DNA of 64,000 nucleotides from Chloroflexota bacterium (GTDB taxonomy: Bacteria > Chloroflexota > Anaerolineae > J036 > Brachytrichaceae): the NCBI GenBank assembly GCA_030550095.1, contig JAUQQA010000001.1, forward strand, positions 124,001-188,000. Reading direction: 5' to 3'. The notes beneath the pieces are model-generated. The model was not told the origin of the DNA. It saw nothing but the letters and a program-made list of their open reading frames with translations, and ran no database searches. Shown piece by piece: positions 25,148 to 32,590 of this stretch (its first letter is position 1; the number at the start of each line of letters is the position of its first letter). Both the position numbers and the translations under genes were made by a program.

Positions 25148-26368
25148 ATGACCGTCCACGAAGGCGCTCCTCCAGGAGCAGTCGCAAAGTACGACGAGCG
25201 ACAGCGCGAAATTCTGCGCGGCGAGCTGGTGGGGCTGGTGGCGTTCACCATCTTGGCGCTGGGCGGCGTGATCGCGCTCTCGATGGCATTCGCAGGGACG
25301 CGCGAGATGATGGGTTATCGCGCCGAGCACACCTACAACTACGCCGGCGTGCAAACGGTGAACTTCCAGCAGTACATGGAGCGCATCGGTCGCCCCATCG
25401 CACAGCCAAGCGCTGAGGCGCTGCAGGCGTACTCAGAATGGGTCGCTAAGAACCCGCGCACGGTGAACGTTCAGGTGCTCAACAAATACCTGGGCGAGAA
25501 GTACAACGACACAAACAACGTCTTCGCCTACATGAGCGCCTACTTCACGCCCGGCGTGGGGCAGAGCTGCGAGTATTGCCACAACCTGCAGAACTTCGCC
25601 GACTACTCAAAGCCGCAAAAGACTGTCGCCAAGGCAATGCTGATCATGCAGTTCGAGCTGCAGACCAAGTGGATCGAGAACATCCCACGGCCTGAGGGGC
25701 AGCCGCTGTACCAGATCAAGTGCTACACCTGCCACTACGGTCAGGCGAAGTTCTGGAACCAGGAGCTGAAGGCAAGCAACCCTGAGCTGTTCGGCGTGGC
25801 TGGTGGCGGCAACCCAACGCCGTATGACATGAAGAACAACGGCATCACGCTGAACGGCAAGGTGCCGAGCAGCTACGAAGTGGTGGACGACCGCTACCTG
25901 GCGACGCGACCCGACGCCGAGGGCAATTACAACTTCTACCAAGTTACTGCGAATAAGGACACGCCGGCTGGCTTGGTGGATACCTACCGCAACCAGTACG
26001 CCATGTATCACCAGAACACGGCGCTGGGCGTAGGGTGCGACTTCTGCCACTACGGCGGTTACTTCAAGAGCTACGTGACCGCCGACGGCGTGTTCAAGTG
26101 GCCCAAGGCGCAAGCGCGGCACATGCAAGCCATGATGTTGGACATTGCGCTCAACTGGTTCCCGCAAATGCCGAACGTCAACGACGTGACGCAGGCGCAG
26201 AACTACTACGCGCAGCCCAACTGCTACATGTGCCACCGCGGCTACGTGGTGCCACCAGGCGCAGCGGAGTTCCCCGAGACGCCAGTGAAGGTGGCCGATC
26301 CAGAGATCAAGCCACTGGTCGAACTCCCCTTGCCGAAGCCCATCCTGCCAACCAGCGCAGGTCGGTGA
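25148..26368 (+). CDS. pufC: Tetraheme reaction-centre cytochrome c subunit
   Basis: A 406-aa protein that re-reduces the photo-oxidised special pair from the periplasmic side. Four CxxCH haem sites are present at residues 141-145, 192-196, 297-301 and 359-363. It has one N-terminal uncleaved membrane helix (about 26-50) and no lipobox, so it is anchored by the helix rather than by lipid. It lies 21 nt after pufM with an AGGAGGTGAC site. The C-terminus is Pro-rich. Length and haem number match Chloroflexota PufC. Confidence 0.95.
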   Translation: MTVHEGAPPGAVAKYDERQREILRGELVGLVAFTILALGGVIALSMAFAGTREMMGYRAEHTYNYAGVQTVNFQQYMERIGRPIAQPSAEALQAYSEWVAKNPRTVNVQVLNKYLGEKYNDTNNVFAYMSAYFTPGVGQSCEYCHNLQNFADYSKPQKTVAKAMLIMQFELQTKWIENIPRPEGQPLYQIKCYTCHYGQAKFWNQELKASNPELFGVAGGGNPTPYDMKNNGITLNGKVPSSYEVVDDRYLATRPDAEGNYNFYQVTANKDTPAGLVDTYRNQYAMYHQNTALGVGCDFCHYGGYFKSYVTADGVFKWPKAQARHMQAMMLDIALNWFPQMPNVNDVTQAQNYYAQPNCYMCHRGYVVPPGAAEFPETPVKVADPEIKPLVELPLPKPILPTSAGR

Positions 26369-26381
26369 AGTCGCCTGATGC

Positions 26382-26419
26382 GTGCAGCGCCCCTGCTTAA
26401 GCAGCAGCGGGCGCTGCAC
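26382..26419 (+). other. Intercistronic hairpin between pufC and the BCH2-type gene
   Basis: GTGCAGCGCCC (26382-26392) pairs perfectly with GGGCGCTGCAC (26409-26419) over 11 bp. An inner CTGC-TTAA-GCAG tetraloop stem (26393-26404) sits on top with a 4-nt bulge. The sequence after it (TCTAAAATG) is not a T-run. It begins 13 nt after the pufC stop, suggesting 3' protection of the pufLMC message or partial attenuation. Confidence 0.72.
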
Positions 26420-26421
26420 TC

Positions 26422-26427
26422 TAAAAT
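26422..26427 (+). promoter_or_regulatory. -10-like TAAAAT just before the BCH2-type gene
   Basis: TAAAAT ends 7 nt before the ATG at 26435, the same geometry seen at other Shine-Dalgarno-less genes in this window. If functional it would give a leaderless transcript starting at or next to the start codon, independent of the puf promoter. No -35 is visible. Confidence 0.4.
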
Positions 26428-26434
26428 GCGCGCC

Positions 26435-27763
26435 ATGCAGCTCAACAAGCGCTTGCTCCGTTTAAGCCTCTTCCAGTTGGGATTGGGGTTCAGCGTGGTC
26501 GTTTTCAACGGCGCCTTCAACCGCGTCCTCATCGCCGAAGAGCAGATCCCCGCCGGCGTAGTGGGATGGTTGCTGAGCCTTGGGCTGTTCGTAGCGCCCA
26601 TCCGCGCGCTGATGGGCTTCATGTCCGACCGCGAGAAGCGCACCTTCGGCTACCGACGCTTCCCCTACGCCTGGTTCGGCACTGTCTTCATCTTCCTCGC
26701 ACTTTCTTCAGCGCCGTTCTCACTGCTGCTGCTCAGCAAAGCCTCGGAGTTGAACAGCCACGTGCCCTTCCCCGTCGGCTTCGGCATGTCCACGTTCATC
26801 TTTTTGCTCTACGCGGTGGGCTTGCACATCGGGCAGACGGGCTACTTAGCTATGGTCACCGACCTCACACCGCAGCGCGAACGCAGCCGCGCGATGGCCT
26901 ACCTGTGGGTGACCTTCATCATTGGGCAAATCATTAGCGCGTTCATCGTGAGCGCGTGGCTCGAGGACTACCATCCCTCAAAGCTGGTGCAGGTGATGCA
27001 AACCGGCGCAGTGGTGTTCTTCGTGCTCGCAGTGGCTGCGATCTGGGGCCAGGAGAAGCCCATCGAGCTTGAGGACGACATAGACGACTTCTCGAGCAAG
27101 GTCTGGACGCTGTTTGAAGATCGCCGCATGCGCTGGTTCTTCGCCACACTGTTCATCGGCACGTTGGGGCTCACGGCGCAGGACGTGCTGCTGGAGCCGT
27201 ATGGCGGGCAAGTGCTCGGCATGGCGGTAAGCGAAACCGCGCGCCTCACCGCAGTTTGGGGCATCGGCATGCTCACCGCTATGTTGATCGCATGGCGCGT
27301 GATCCCGAGGTTGGAATCGCCGCTGCCTGTGACGCTCGTGGCAAGCCTTCTGGGCATGGCGGGCTTTGGGTTGATCAGCAGCGCCAGCCTCTCCAAGCAG
27401 GTGTTGCCCTTCGTGGCGGGCACCTTCACGGTGGGTGTCGCCAGCGGTTTGTTCTTGATCTCCACGCTCTCGTGGGTGGTGGGTCTCGCTAATGTGAAAA
27501 CGGCAGGCTTGTATGTGGGCATGTGGGGATTGGTTCAAACCACGGCTTCAGGCGTAGGCGCCCTCGGGGGCAGCAACCTGCGCGACTTGGTGATCCGCAC
27601 AACAGGGAACATCGCGCAGAGTTACACCACTGTGTATGTGGCAGAGATGGCGCTGTTGGCGGTAACCCTGTTGTTGTTCGTCTTCGTGCCGCGCGAGTTG
27701 CTTGCTGCGCGCACAAAAGGGCGGTCGGCATTCGCCGGTCTGACGGAGATCCCTGGCAACTGA
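26435..27763 (+). CDS. PucC/LhaA/BCH2-family major-facilitator membrane protein
   Basis: A 442-aa protein with about 12 membrane helices. The opening RLSLFQLGLGF, the GVVG-LLSLGLFVAPIRALMGFMSD segment and FGYRR-PYAWFG identify the BCH2/PucC branch of the MFS. Members (PucC, LhaA, Bch2) help assemble antenna complexes or deliver bacteriochlorophyll. It follows pufC in the same direction, behind a hairpin. The start is ambiguous between ATG 26426 and ATG 26435; the latter fits the TAAAAT plus 7-nt leaderless geometry. Its position in the puf operon supports a role in LH-RC assembly. Confidence 0.88.
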   Translation: MQLNKRLLRLSLFQLGLGFSVVVFNGAFNRVLIAEEQIPAGVVGWLLSLGLFVAPIRALMGFMSDREKRTFGYRRFPYAWFGTVFIFLALSSAPFSLLLLSKASELNSHVPFPVGFGMSTFIFLLYAVGLHIGQTGYLAMVTDLTPQRERSRAMAYLWVTFIIGQIISAFIVSAWLEDYHPSKLVQVMQTGAVVFFVLAVAAIWGQEKPIELEDDIDDFSSKVWTLFEDRRMRWFFATLFIGTLGLTAQDVLLEPYGGQVLGMAVSETARLTAVWGIGMLTAMLIAWRVIPRLESPLPVTLVASLLGMAGFGLISSASLSKQVLPFVAGTFTVGVASGLFLISTLSWVVGLANVKTAGLYVGMWGLVQTTASGVGALGGSNLRDLVIRTTGNIAQSYTTVYVAEMALLAVTLLLFVFVPRELLAARTKGRSAFAGLTEIPGN

Positions 27764-27792
27764 TTCGCTTTTGAAAAGAGAGGTGAAGTCAC

Positions 27793-27960
27793 ATGCCGCT
27801 CATCCCAACGCTTGAGTCGCTGTTGTGCATCGTGTTGCTGTTGATGGGCTCTGTGGGGCTTTTCGTGCTGTTCGCGTTCACAGATAACGACGCCGTCGCC
27901 CAGAGCAAACTCCCTCAACACGCAACCGAGAAGCGAGACGAGCAGCCTAAGTCGGCGTAG
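27793..27960 (+). CDS. 55-aa single-helix membrane protein at the end of the puf operon
   Basis: A small ORF: ATG with an AGAGGTGAAG ribosome-binding site, 55 codons, TAG. One strongly hydrophobic segment (about 10-29) is followed by a charged C-terminal tail (KRDEQPK). The helix lacks His, so it should not bind bacteriochlorophyll like pufA/pufB. It begins 29 nt after the BCH2-type gene and is followed by a strong terminator, so it is the last gene of the puf transcript. No family recognised. A PufX-like or extra RC-LH helix is an attractive but unproven idea. Confidence 0.72.
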   Translation: MPLIPTLESLLCIVLLLMGSVGLFVLFAFTDNDAVAQSKLPQHATEKRDEQPKSA

Positions 27961-28003
27961 CCACGCCACGCCCAGGCTGCTTACATGAAATCACGTGCGG
28001 GCA

Positions 28004-28039
28004 CGCGCGCTGCTCTTTTCAGTGCAGCGCGCGTTTTTT
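28004..28039 (+). terminator. Rho-independent terminator of the puf operon
   Basis: CGCGCGCTGC (28004-28013) and GCAGCGCGCG (28024-28033) form a perfect 10-bp GC-rich stem with a 10-nt loop, followed directly by six T (28034-28039). It lies 44 nt after the 55-aa ORF and defines the operon end. Confidence 0.9.
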
Positions 28040-28080
28040 GTTGCAAGATGAGCGACACACACTTGCAAAAAGCGCGTCCG

Positions 28081-28086
28081 TATAAT
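28081..28086 (+). promoter_or_regulatory. TATAAT -10 before the glutaredoxin-like gene
   Basis: A perfect TATAAT lies 38 nt upstream of the ATG. TTGCAA (28063-28068) is the only -35-like hexamer nearby, but the 12-nt spacing is too short, so the -35 is unclear. Confidence 0.5.
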
Positions 28087-28124
28087 CGTGCGCGTCTTTT
28101 ATCTCTTGTTTGGAGTTGAGCAGC

Positions 28125-28406
28125 ATGAGCGAAGGTGTGATCAAGTTCTACGGCGCAATGTGGTGTGGCGACACGCGCCGCGCGCGCGCGTGGTTTGACA
28201 AAAACAACATCCCCTACGAGTGGATTGACGTGGATAAAGATCCCCAAGCCGAGGCGTTTGTGAAATCGGTGAACCAAGGCATGCGCAGCATCCCAACCAT
28301 CGTGTTTGCCGATGGCTCGATCTTGGTTGAGCCAAGCACGCGCAAGCTCGAGGAACACGCGCGCAAGCTCGGGCTGATCGCAGCCCCACAGACAGTGGAT
28401 GTCTGA
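28125..28406 (+). CDS. Monothiol glutaredoxin-like / mycoredoxin-like protein
   Basis: A 93-aa thioredoxin-fold redox protein. The active-site segment is MWCGDTRRAR (N-terminal Cys at residue 14): the usual second Cys of CxxC is Thr, which implies a monothiol mechanism. A cis-Pro motif follows in SIPTIVF. A GGAG site lies 9 nt before the ATG at 28125; an in-frame TTG at 28110 is less likely. The stop overlaps the start of the DUF4230 gene by 8 nt, indicating translational coupling. Confidence 0.85.
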   Translation: MSEGVIKFYGAMWCGDTRRARAWFDKNNIPYEWIDVDKDPQAEAFVKSVNQGMRSIPTIVFADGSILVEPSTRKLEEHARKLGLIAAPQTVDV

Positions 28407-29115
28407 GGCACGTCCCAGCACACAACGCGCCGCTCGTGCCGCCCCCTCGCCTTTCCTCATCGGGTGTGGCACGATGGTTGCGCTTGTCGTGCTCGGCTTG
28501 ATCGCGAGCGCTGTCATCGTCAGCAGCGCGCTGCGCGCGACAGCAGAGCGCGTGGCGCAAGTCAACCCCCTGCGGATTCTTCCCACTCTTGTCGCAGCGA
28601 CGACGCCAACTATCACCCCCCGCGGCTCTGTGGTGATGCAGTTGCGCACATTGAGCGAGCTTGCCACGGCCCAGACCGTCGTCGCCACAGTCGTCGAAGC
28701 AGAGAAAGCACGCGTCGGCAATCTTGTGTACGAGCGCCTGCTTCTGGTGGCTTGCGGACGGGTGAAAGCAGGGGTGCGACTCGAGGAACTAAGCGAGGAC
28801 GACATTGCCATAAGCGAGGATGGCACCACCATCCGCGTGCGCCTACCACAACCTGTGCTGCTGGACGCTTATCTCATTGACGACGCCAGCCAACGCTGCA
28901 CCACGCGCGTCTATGACCGCACCAACTTGCTCATTCTGCCAGAGACCAAAGAGTTGGAATCGCAGGCACGCGAGAAAGCCATCGAGGCGATCCAACAAGT
29001 TGCCATTGACACAGGGCTGCTCGAGGAAGCCGAGCGCAACGCGCAAGTTGCGATCGAGCGCATGTTGCTGCGCGCAGGATTTGCGCGCGTCGAATTCATT
29101 GCGGATTGGCGCTAG
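28399..29115 (+). CDS. DUF4230 membrane-anchored protein
   Basis: A 238-aa protein with one N-terminal membrane helix (about 20-44) and a domain matching DUF4230: a VVEAEKARVGN segment, LLLVACGRVKAGV, an acidic DDIAISEDGTTI strand pair, VRLPQPVLLDAYL, a VYDRTNLL loop, and a long C-terminal amphipathic helix rich in Ala/Glu. No enzymatic motif is known for this family. It overlaps the glutaredoxin-like gene by 8 nt. Confidence 0.85.
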   Translation: MSEARPSTQRAARAAPSPFLIGCGTMVALVVLGLIASAVIVSSALRATAERVAQVNPLRILPTLVAATTPTITPRGSVVMQLRTLSELATAQTVVATVVEAEKARVGNLVYERLLLVACGRVKAGVRLEELSEDDIAISEDGTTIRVRLPQPVLLDAYLIDDASQRCTTRVYDRTNLLILPETKELESQAREKAIEAIQQVAIDTGLLEEAERNAQVAIERMLLRAGFARVEFIADWR

Positions 29116-29119
29116 AGGC

Positions 29120-29983
29120 TCACTCCTCCGGAACGTTCACGACCTCAGGTCCAGCGCCTACTTCGCGGTGACATTGTTCGCACGCCGGCTTGACGACATT
29201 CTGCCAATCGAGATAGCGCGCCGTGTCCAGGCTGCGATGTGCTTGGTGGCAATTGGAGCACTGGAGCGTCGTCTCATAGGAGGCTAAGCCGCGCGCGATC
29301 AACGCCGCGCCTTCGGTCTCGCTCATTCCGCGTGGCAAACGCAACGCTGCGCCACTACGCCAAAGCGCATACGCAGCAGGCAGCATGTTGTGCATGTGAT
29401 TGTCCATCCCCAGGCGCAGGAGCGTATCCACGTGGCATCGCACACAGCCATCGTTCGAGAGGTGGGGTGTGAACAAGGCGAGCGTGGTTGGGGCAACGGT
29501 TCGCGTAACGCCGCCCACGATAGTGGTGGTGAGGGTCGTCTTCTCGATGCGCCGATCGTCCACACCAGCGAGCCAGCGCACGGCCATGTGCGCGCTGAGC
29601 CAAAGCGTCTCCGCGCGCGCCCGCACACCACCATCACCGCGATGGCAATCAATGCAGCGCAGCGTCTCGCCGATGCCGTGCAGGTGCTGGGCGTGATAGC
29701 TAGCGAGGTCGGGCGCGATCGCGCCCCCGAGCGCGACTTCAGCGCGCTCAACGTAGGCACGATGTTGTGGCGTGTGACAGCTCAAGCACGATCGGTCATC
29801 GTTTTGCCATTCCAGCACAGCACCTGCGCTGCCCAGCGCAACGCCAACTGTGATCAGAGCAAGCACGCCCAACGCCGCAAGACGTGCAGCCAGCGAGCGA
29901 TTGCGCCGCGCAAATCCCCATCCCTCGTCGTCGAGCCAGTCCTCTTCAGAGAAGGTGGAGCTTGGGGGCAGATAACGCGACAT
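29120..29983 (-). CDS. Membrane-anchored pentaheme c-type cytochrome
   Basis: A 287-aa protein with a short acidic cytoplasmic N-terminus, one membrane helix (about 34-56) and five CxxCH sites at residues 66-70, 110-114, 180-184, 242-246 and 268-272. Extra His residues (for example HAQHLH and DNHMHNM) could be distal ligands. The layout resembles NapC/NirT-type quinol-linked or electron-shuttling cytochromes, but I do not recognise a specific family. The ATG at 29983 is 7 nt after the lgt stop on the same strand, so lgt and this gene are probably co-transcribed. Confidence 0.85.
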   Translation of the reverse strand: MSRYLPPSSTFSEEDWLDDEGWGFARRNRSLAARLAALGVLALITVGVALGSAGAVLEWQNDDRSCLSCHTPQHRAYVERAEVALGGAIAPDLASYHAQHLHGIGETLRCIDCHRGDGGVRARAETLWLSAHMAVRWLAGVDDRRIEKTTLTTTIVGGVTRTVAPTTLALFTPHLSNDGCVRCHVDTLLRLGMDNHMHNMLPAAYALWRSGAALRLPRGMSETEGAALIARGLASYETTLQCSNCHQAHRSLDTARYLDWQNVVKPACEQCHREVGAGPEVVNVPEE

Positions 29984-29990
29984 CGCAACG

Positions 29991-30845
29991 TCATGCAAGC
30001 CTTGGTTGAGGCGCGCGCCGCGCGAGGATAAGGTGATTCACCACGAGAATCGCAAGCCCAACGCCGACGAGGCCTAAACTGATGAGCACTGCGGTGGGCA
30101 AAGCGCCAAGCCTCCACGCGTCAGGGCGGAAGAATAGCTCGATCCAAGCACGCCCTACCCCATACCAAATGAAGTAGCCCGCGGCGACATCGCCGCGCTT
30201 GAGCGACGCGCCACGCCGACTGAGCCAAAGCAACAGTAGAAACCCGACGAAGTTCCAAGCCGACTCGTAGAAGAACGTGGGATGAAAGCGCGTTTCGGGC
30301 GGATAAAGCTGCAAATCGGTGAAGTCTGCGCTCGGCGTTCGGATGCGGTGAGGGGGGTCTATCGTTATCCCCCACCAACTCAAGCCTGTCGGCCCTCCGT
30401 AGAGTTCCTGGTTGAAGTAATTGCCCCAACGTCCGATCGCCTGACCCAACGCCAGCCCTGGCGCGATGCTGTCGCACAGCGCGCGCAAACCCACACGATA
30501 CCGCCGCGCGACGATCAACACGCCGATCAAGCCGCCGAGCAACCCACCGAAGATGCCTAAGCCTCCATTCCAGATCGCTAAGATTTGGATCGGGTTCTGG
30601 CTGTAGTACGCCCAGCCGCTGCCGCTGCCATCGTTGGGCGCAGAGAACACGTGATACAAGCGCGCGCCGACGATCCCCAACCCCGCGACCCACAACACGC
30701 CATCCCACGCCACGTTAGGGCTGTAGCCGCGCCGCCGCAGCTCAAGCGACGCGATATACGTGCCGAGGAAGATGCCCAGCGTGACCAAAACGCCGTACCA
30801 ATGCACCTTGATCACGCCGAGGTCAAGCGCCACACGCGGGTCCAT
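29991..30845 (-). CDS. lgt: Prolipoprotein diacylglyceryl transferase
   Basis: A 284-aa integral membrane enzyme that transfers diacylglycerol from phosphatidylglycerol to the lipobox Cys of prolipoproteins. The Lgt signature GRWGNYFNQE is at 138-147 (Arg139, Asn142, Asn145, Glu147). About seven membrane helices. A perfect -10 TATAAT on the minus strand (30854-30859) lies only 8 nt before the ATG and there is no Shine-Dalgarno sequence, a clear leaderless candidate. Confidence 0.95.
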   Translation of the reverse strand: MDPRVALDLGVIKVHWYGVLVTLGIFLGTYIASLELRRRGYSPNVAWDGVLWVAGLGIVGARLYHVFSAPNDGSGSGWAYYSQNPIQILAIWNGGLGIFGGLLGGLIGVLIVARRYRVGLRALCDSIAPGLALGQAIGRWGNYFNQELYGGPTGLSWWGITIDPPHRIRTPSADFTDLQLYPPETRFHPTFFYESAWNFVGFLLLLWLSRRGASLKRGDVAAGYFIWYGVGRAWIELFFRPDAWRLGALPTAVLISLGLVGVGLAILVVNHLILARRAPQPRLA

Positions 30846-30853
30846 ACGCAAGG

Positions 30854-30859
30854 ATTATA
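30854..30859 (-). promoter_or_regulatory. TATAAT -10 of lgt, leaderless geometry
   Basis: The minus strand reads TATAAT and then 8 nt before the lgt ATG at 30845. Transcription would start about at the start codon. No consensus -35 is visible on this strand. Confidence 0.6.
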
Positions 30860-30877
30860 AGTAGCGCATCGCTTGCA

Positions 30878-30906
30878 TTGACACTTCTCCCACAACGTGG
30901 TATCCA
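30878..30906 (+). promoter_or_regulatory. lysW promoter (TTGACA - 17 nt - TATCCA)
   Basis: A perfect TTGACA (30878-30883) is followed after exactly 17 nt by TATCCA (30901-30906, 4/6 to consensus). The lysW ATG begins 9 nt later, so the transcript should be leaderless or nearly so. It overlaps the upstream region of the divergent lgt promoter. Confidence 0.7.
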
Positions 30907-30915
30907 TGCAGTGCC

Positions 30916-31086
30916 ATGTACACTGCTGAATGCCCTGAATGCGGCGCAACCCTCACCCTTCAGTCGCAACCTGTGCTCCATGAGCTTGTGCGTTGCCCAG
31001 AGTGCGGCGCAGAGCTAGAGGTCGTCTCCCTCGATCCCCTCACGCTCGCGCCTGCCCCTATTGAAGAAGAAGATTGGGGCGAGTGA
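30916..31086 (+). CDS. lysW: LysW amino-group carrier protein
   Basis: A 56-aa zinc-ribbon-like carrier. It has two CxxC knuckles (Cys6/Cys9 and Cys27/Cys30) and the diagnostic C-terminal EDWGE, whose terminal Glu accepts the amino group of alpha-aminoadipate or glutamate. Intermediates stay attached to LysW through lysine or arginine synthesis. The gene is followed 43 nt later by its ligase lysX. It has no Shine-Dalgarno but a good leaderless promoter. This gene is easily missed because of its length. Confidence 0.93.
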   Translation: MYTAECPECGATLTLQSQPVLHELVRCPECGAELEVVSLDPLTLAPAPIEEEDWGE

Positions 31087-31129
31087 GCGCGAGTGAGCGG
31101 CACATTTGCTCCACACTTGCGAGCAAGCT

Positions 31130-31987
31130 ATGCGCATCTGCTTGGTGTGTAGCCTCGTGCGCCCCGAGGAGAAAATGCTCCTCGAGGCGTTTCACAAGCG
31201 CGGCGTCGAGGTGGATGTGGTGGACGACCGCAAAGTGGTCTTCGACCTCACCGATCTCTCGCCATGGCGGCAGTACGACGTGTGCTTCGAGCGCACAGTC
31301 TCACAGAGCCGCGCGCTGTACATCCAGCGCATCATGAAGCTCGCGGGCGTGCGCACCGTGAACACGCACGAAGTGATCGAAAACTGCGGCGACAAGTTCA
31401 TCACCACCCAACTCCTCATGCAGCACGGCGTGCCCACAACGCGCGTGATGATGGCGTTCACGCCCGCCAGCGCGCTCGAAGCGATCGAACGCCTGGGATA
31501 CCCTTGCGTGCTTAAGCCCGTGATCGGCTCCTGGGGACGCGGCGTGGTGCGCGTGAACGATCGCGACGCCGCCGAGGCGGTCGTGACCTTGCGCGATGAG
31601 CTGGGCGGCTACGCGCAGCATATCTACTACATCCAAGAGCACGTGCGCAAACCCGGGCGCGACATCCGCTCTTTCGTCGTCGGCGACCGCACCATCGCCG
31701 CCATCTACCGCACCTCCGAGCATTGGATCACCAACACCCATCTCGGCGGCAAGGCGAGTAACTGCCCCGTCACGCCCGAGTTGGACGCGATCAGCGTCGC
31801 CGCGGCAAAAGCGGTTGGCGGTGGCATCGTCGCTGTGGACATCTTTGAAGACCCCGAGCGCGGTTTGCTGGTGAACGAAGTAAACCACACCATGGAGTTC
31901 CGCAACAGTGTGCCAGCAACGGGAGTGGATATCCCCGGCGCCATGGCGGACTACGTGATCGCTGTAGCGCGCGGCGAGATAGGATAA
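31130..31987 (+). CDS. lysX: LysW-dependent amino-acid ligase LysX/ArgX (ATP-grasp)
   Basis: A 285-aa ATP-grasp ligase that joins the alpha-amino group of alpha-aminoadipate (LysX) or glutamate (ArgX) to the C-terminal Glu of LysW. It has an ATP-binding Lys129 in [13 protein letters not shown] and the metal/substrate loop [12 protein letters not shown] (249-260), characteristic of the LysX/ArgX group within the RimK superfamily. The pathway (lysine or arginine) cannot be settled from this gene alone; LysY, LysZ, LysJ and LysK homologues are not in the window. Confidence 0.92.
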   Translation: MRICLVCSLVRPEEKMLLEAFHKRGVEVDVVDDRKVVFDLTDLSPWRQYDVCFERTVSQSRALYIQRIMKLAGVRTVNTHEVIENCGDKFITTQLLMQHGVPTTRVMMAFTPASALEAIERLGYPCVLKPVIGSWGRGVVRVNDRDAAEAVVTLRDELGGYAQHIYYIQEHVRKPGRDIRSFVVGDRTIAAIYRTSEHWITNTHLGGKASNCPVTPELDAISVAAAKAVGGGIVAVDIFEDPERGLLVNEVNHTMEFRNSVPATGVDIPGAMADYVIAVARGEIG

Positions 31988-31996
31988 ACCGGAGCT

Positions 31997-32590
31997 ATGG
32001 AGAAGCTGCGCCTATACCTCTCCTCAGCACCCGACCTTCGCTTCGAGCGCGCAGTGTTGGCGCGCGCCGTCGCCGAAATTCCCACCTCGCTCGGCTGGCT
32101 CATTCGCCAAACACCGAACGAGGCGCGCGAACCCGATCTCAGCGCTGTGCGCCGTGCAGACGCATTCATCTTGCTGCTCGGGCGCGACATCCAAGCCCCT
32201 GTGGGGCTAGAGTGGAACACGGCGCAACGCGCCGGCGCGCGCGTGTGGGCGTTCTATAACACAGCGACACGCCAAACGCAAGCTGCCCAAGCCTTCATCA
32301 GCGAGGTGGAGCGCTTCACGCGTTGGCAGAAGTTCAGCACGGCCGCCGAGCTGCGCTACAAAGTGCTGCGCGCGCTGGTTGAACACCTCATCGCGCGCCG
32401 CGAGGCGTACGCGCTGGACACTGCCGAAGTGGAGCGCCTGCGTAGCTGGCGCGAGCAACTTAAGCCAACGCCCGTGGACGACCTACGCGCGCACACCCAC
32501 GCGAACGCCGTCATCTTCACAACGGAGCGCTATGAGCCGAGCAGCGGCGTGCTGATCCAACCCCCGCCCGCGGAGGATGCGCATCCGTGA
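31997..32590 (+). CDS. DUF4062/TIR-like hypothetical protein
   Basis: A 197-aa protein. The N-terminal half (LRLYLSSAPDLRFERAVLARAV, ADAFILLLGRDI, GLEWNTAQRAGARVWAFYN) follows the pattern of DUF4062-like / nucleotide-binding Rossmannoid domains related to TIR proteins. The C-terminal part is Arg/Glu-rich and unassigned. A GGAG site lies 7 nt before the ATG. It is 9 nt after lysX and overlaps the next gene by 4 nt, so it probably rides on the lysW transcript. No function proposed. Confidence 0.65.
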   Translation: MEKLRLYLSSAPDLRFERAVLARAVAEIPTSLGWLIRQTPNEAREPDLSAVRRADAFILLLGRDIQAPVGLEWNTAQRAGARVWAFYNTATRQTQAAQAFISEVERFTRWQKFSTAAELRYKVLRALVEHLIARREAYALDTAEVERLRSWREQLKPTPVDDLRAHTHANAVIFTTERYEPSSGVLIQPPPAEDAHP

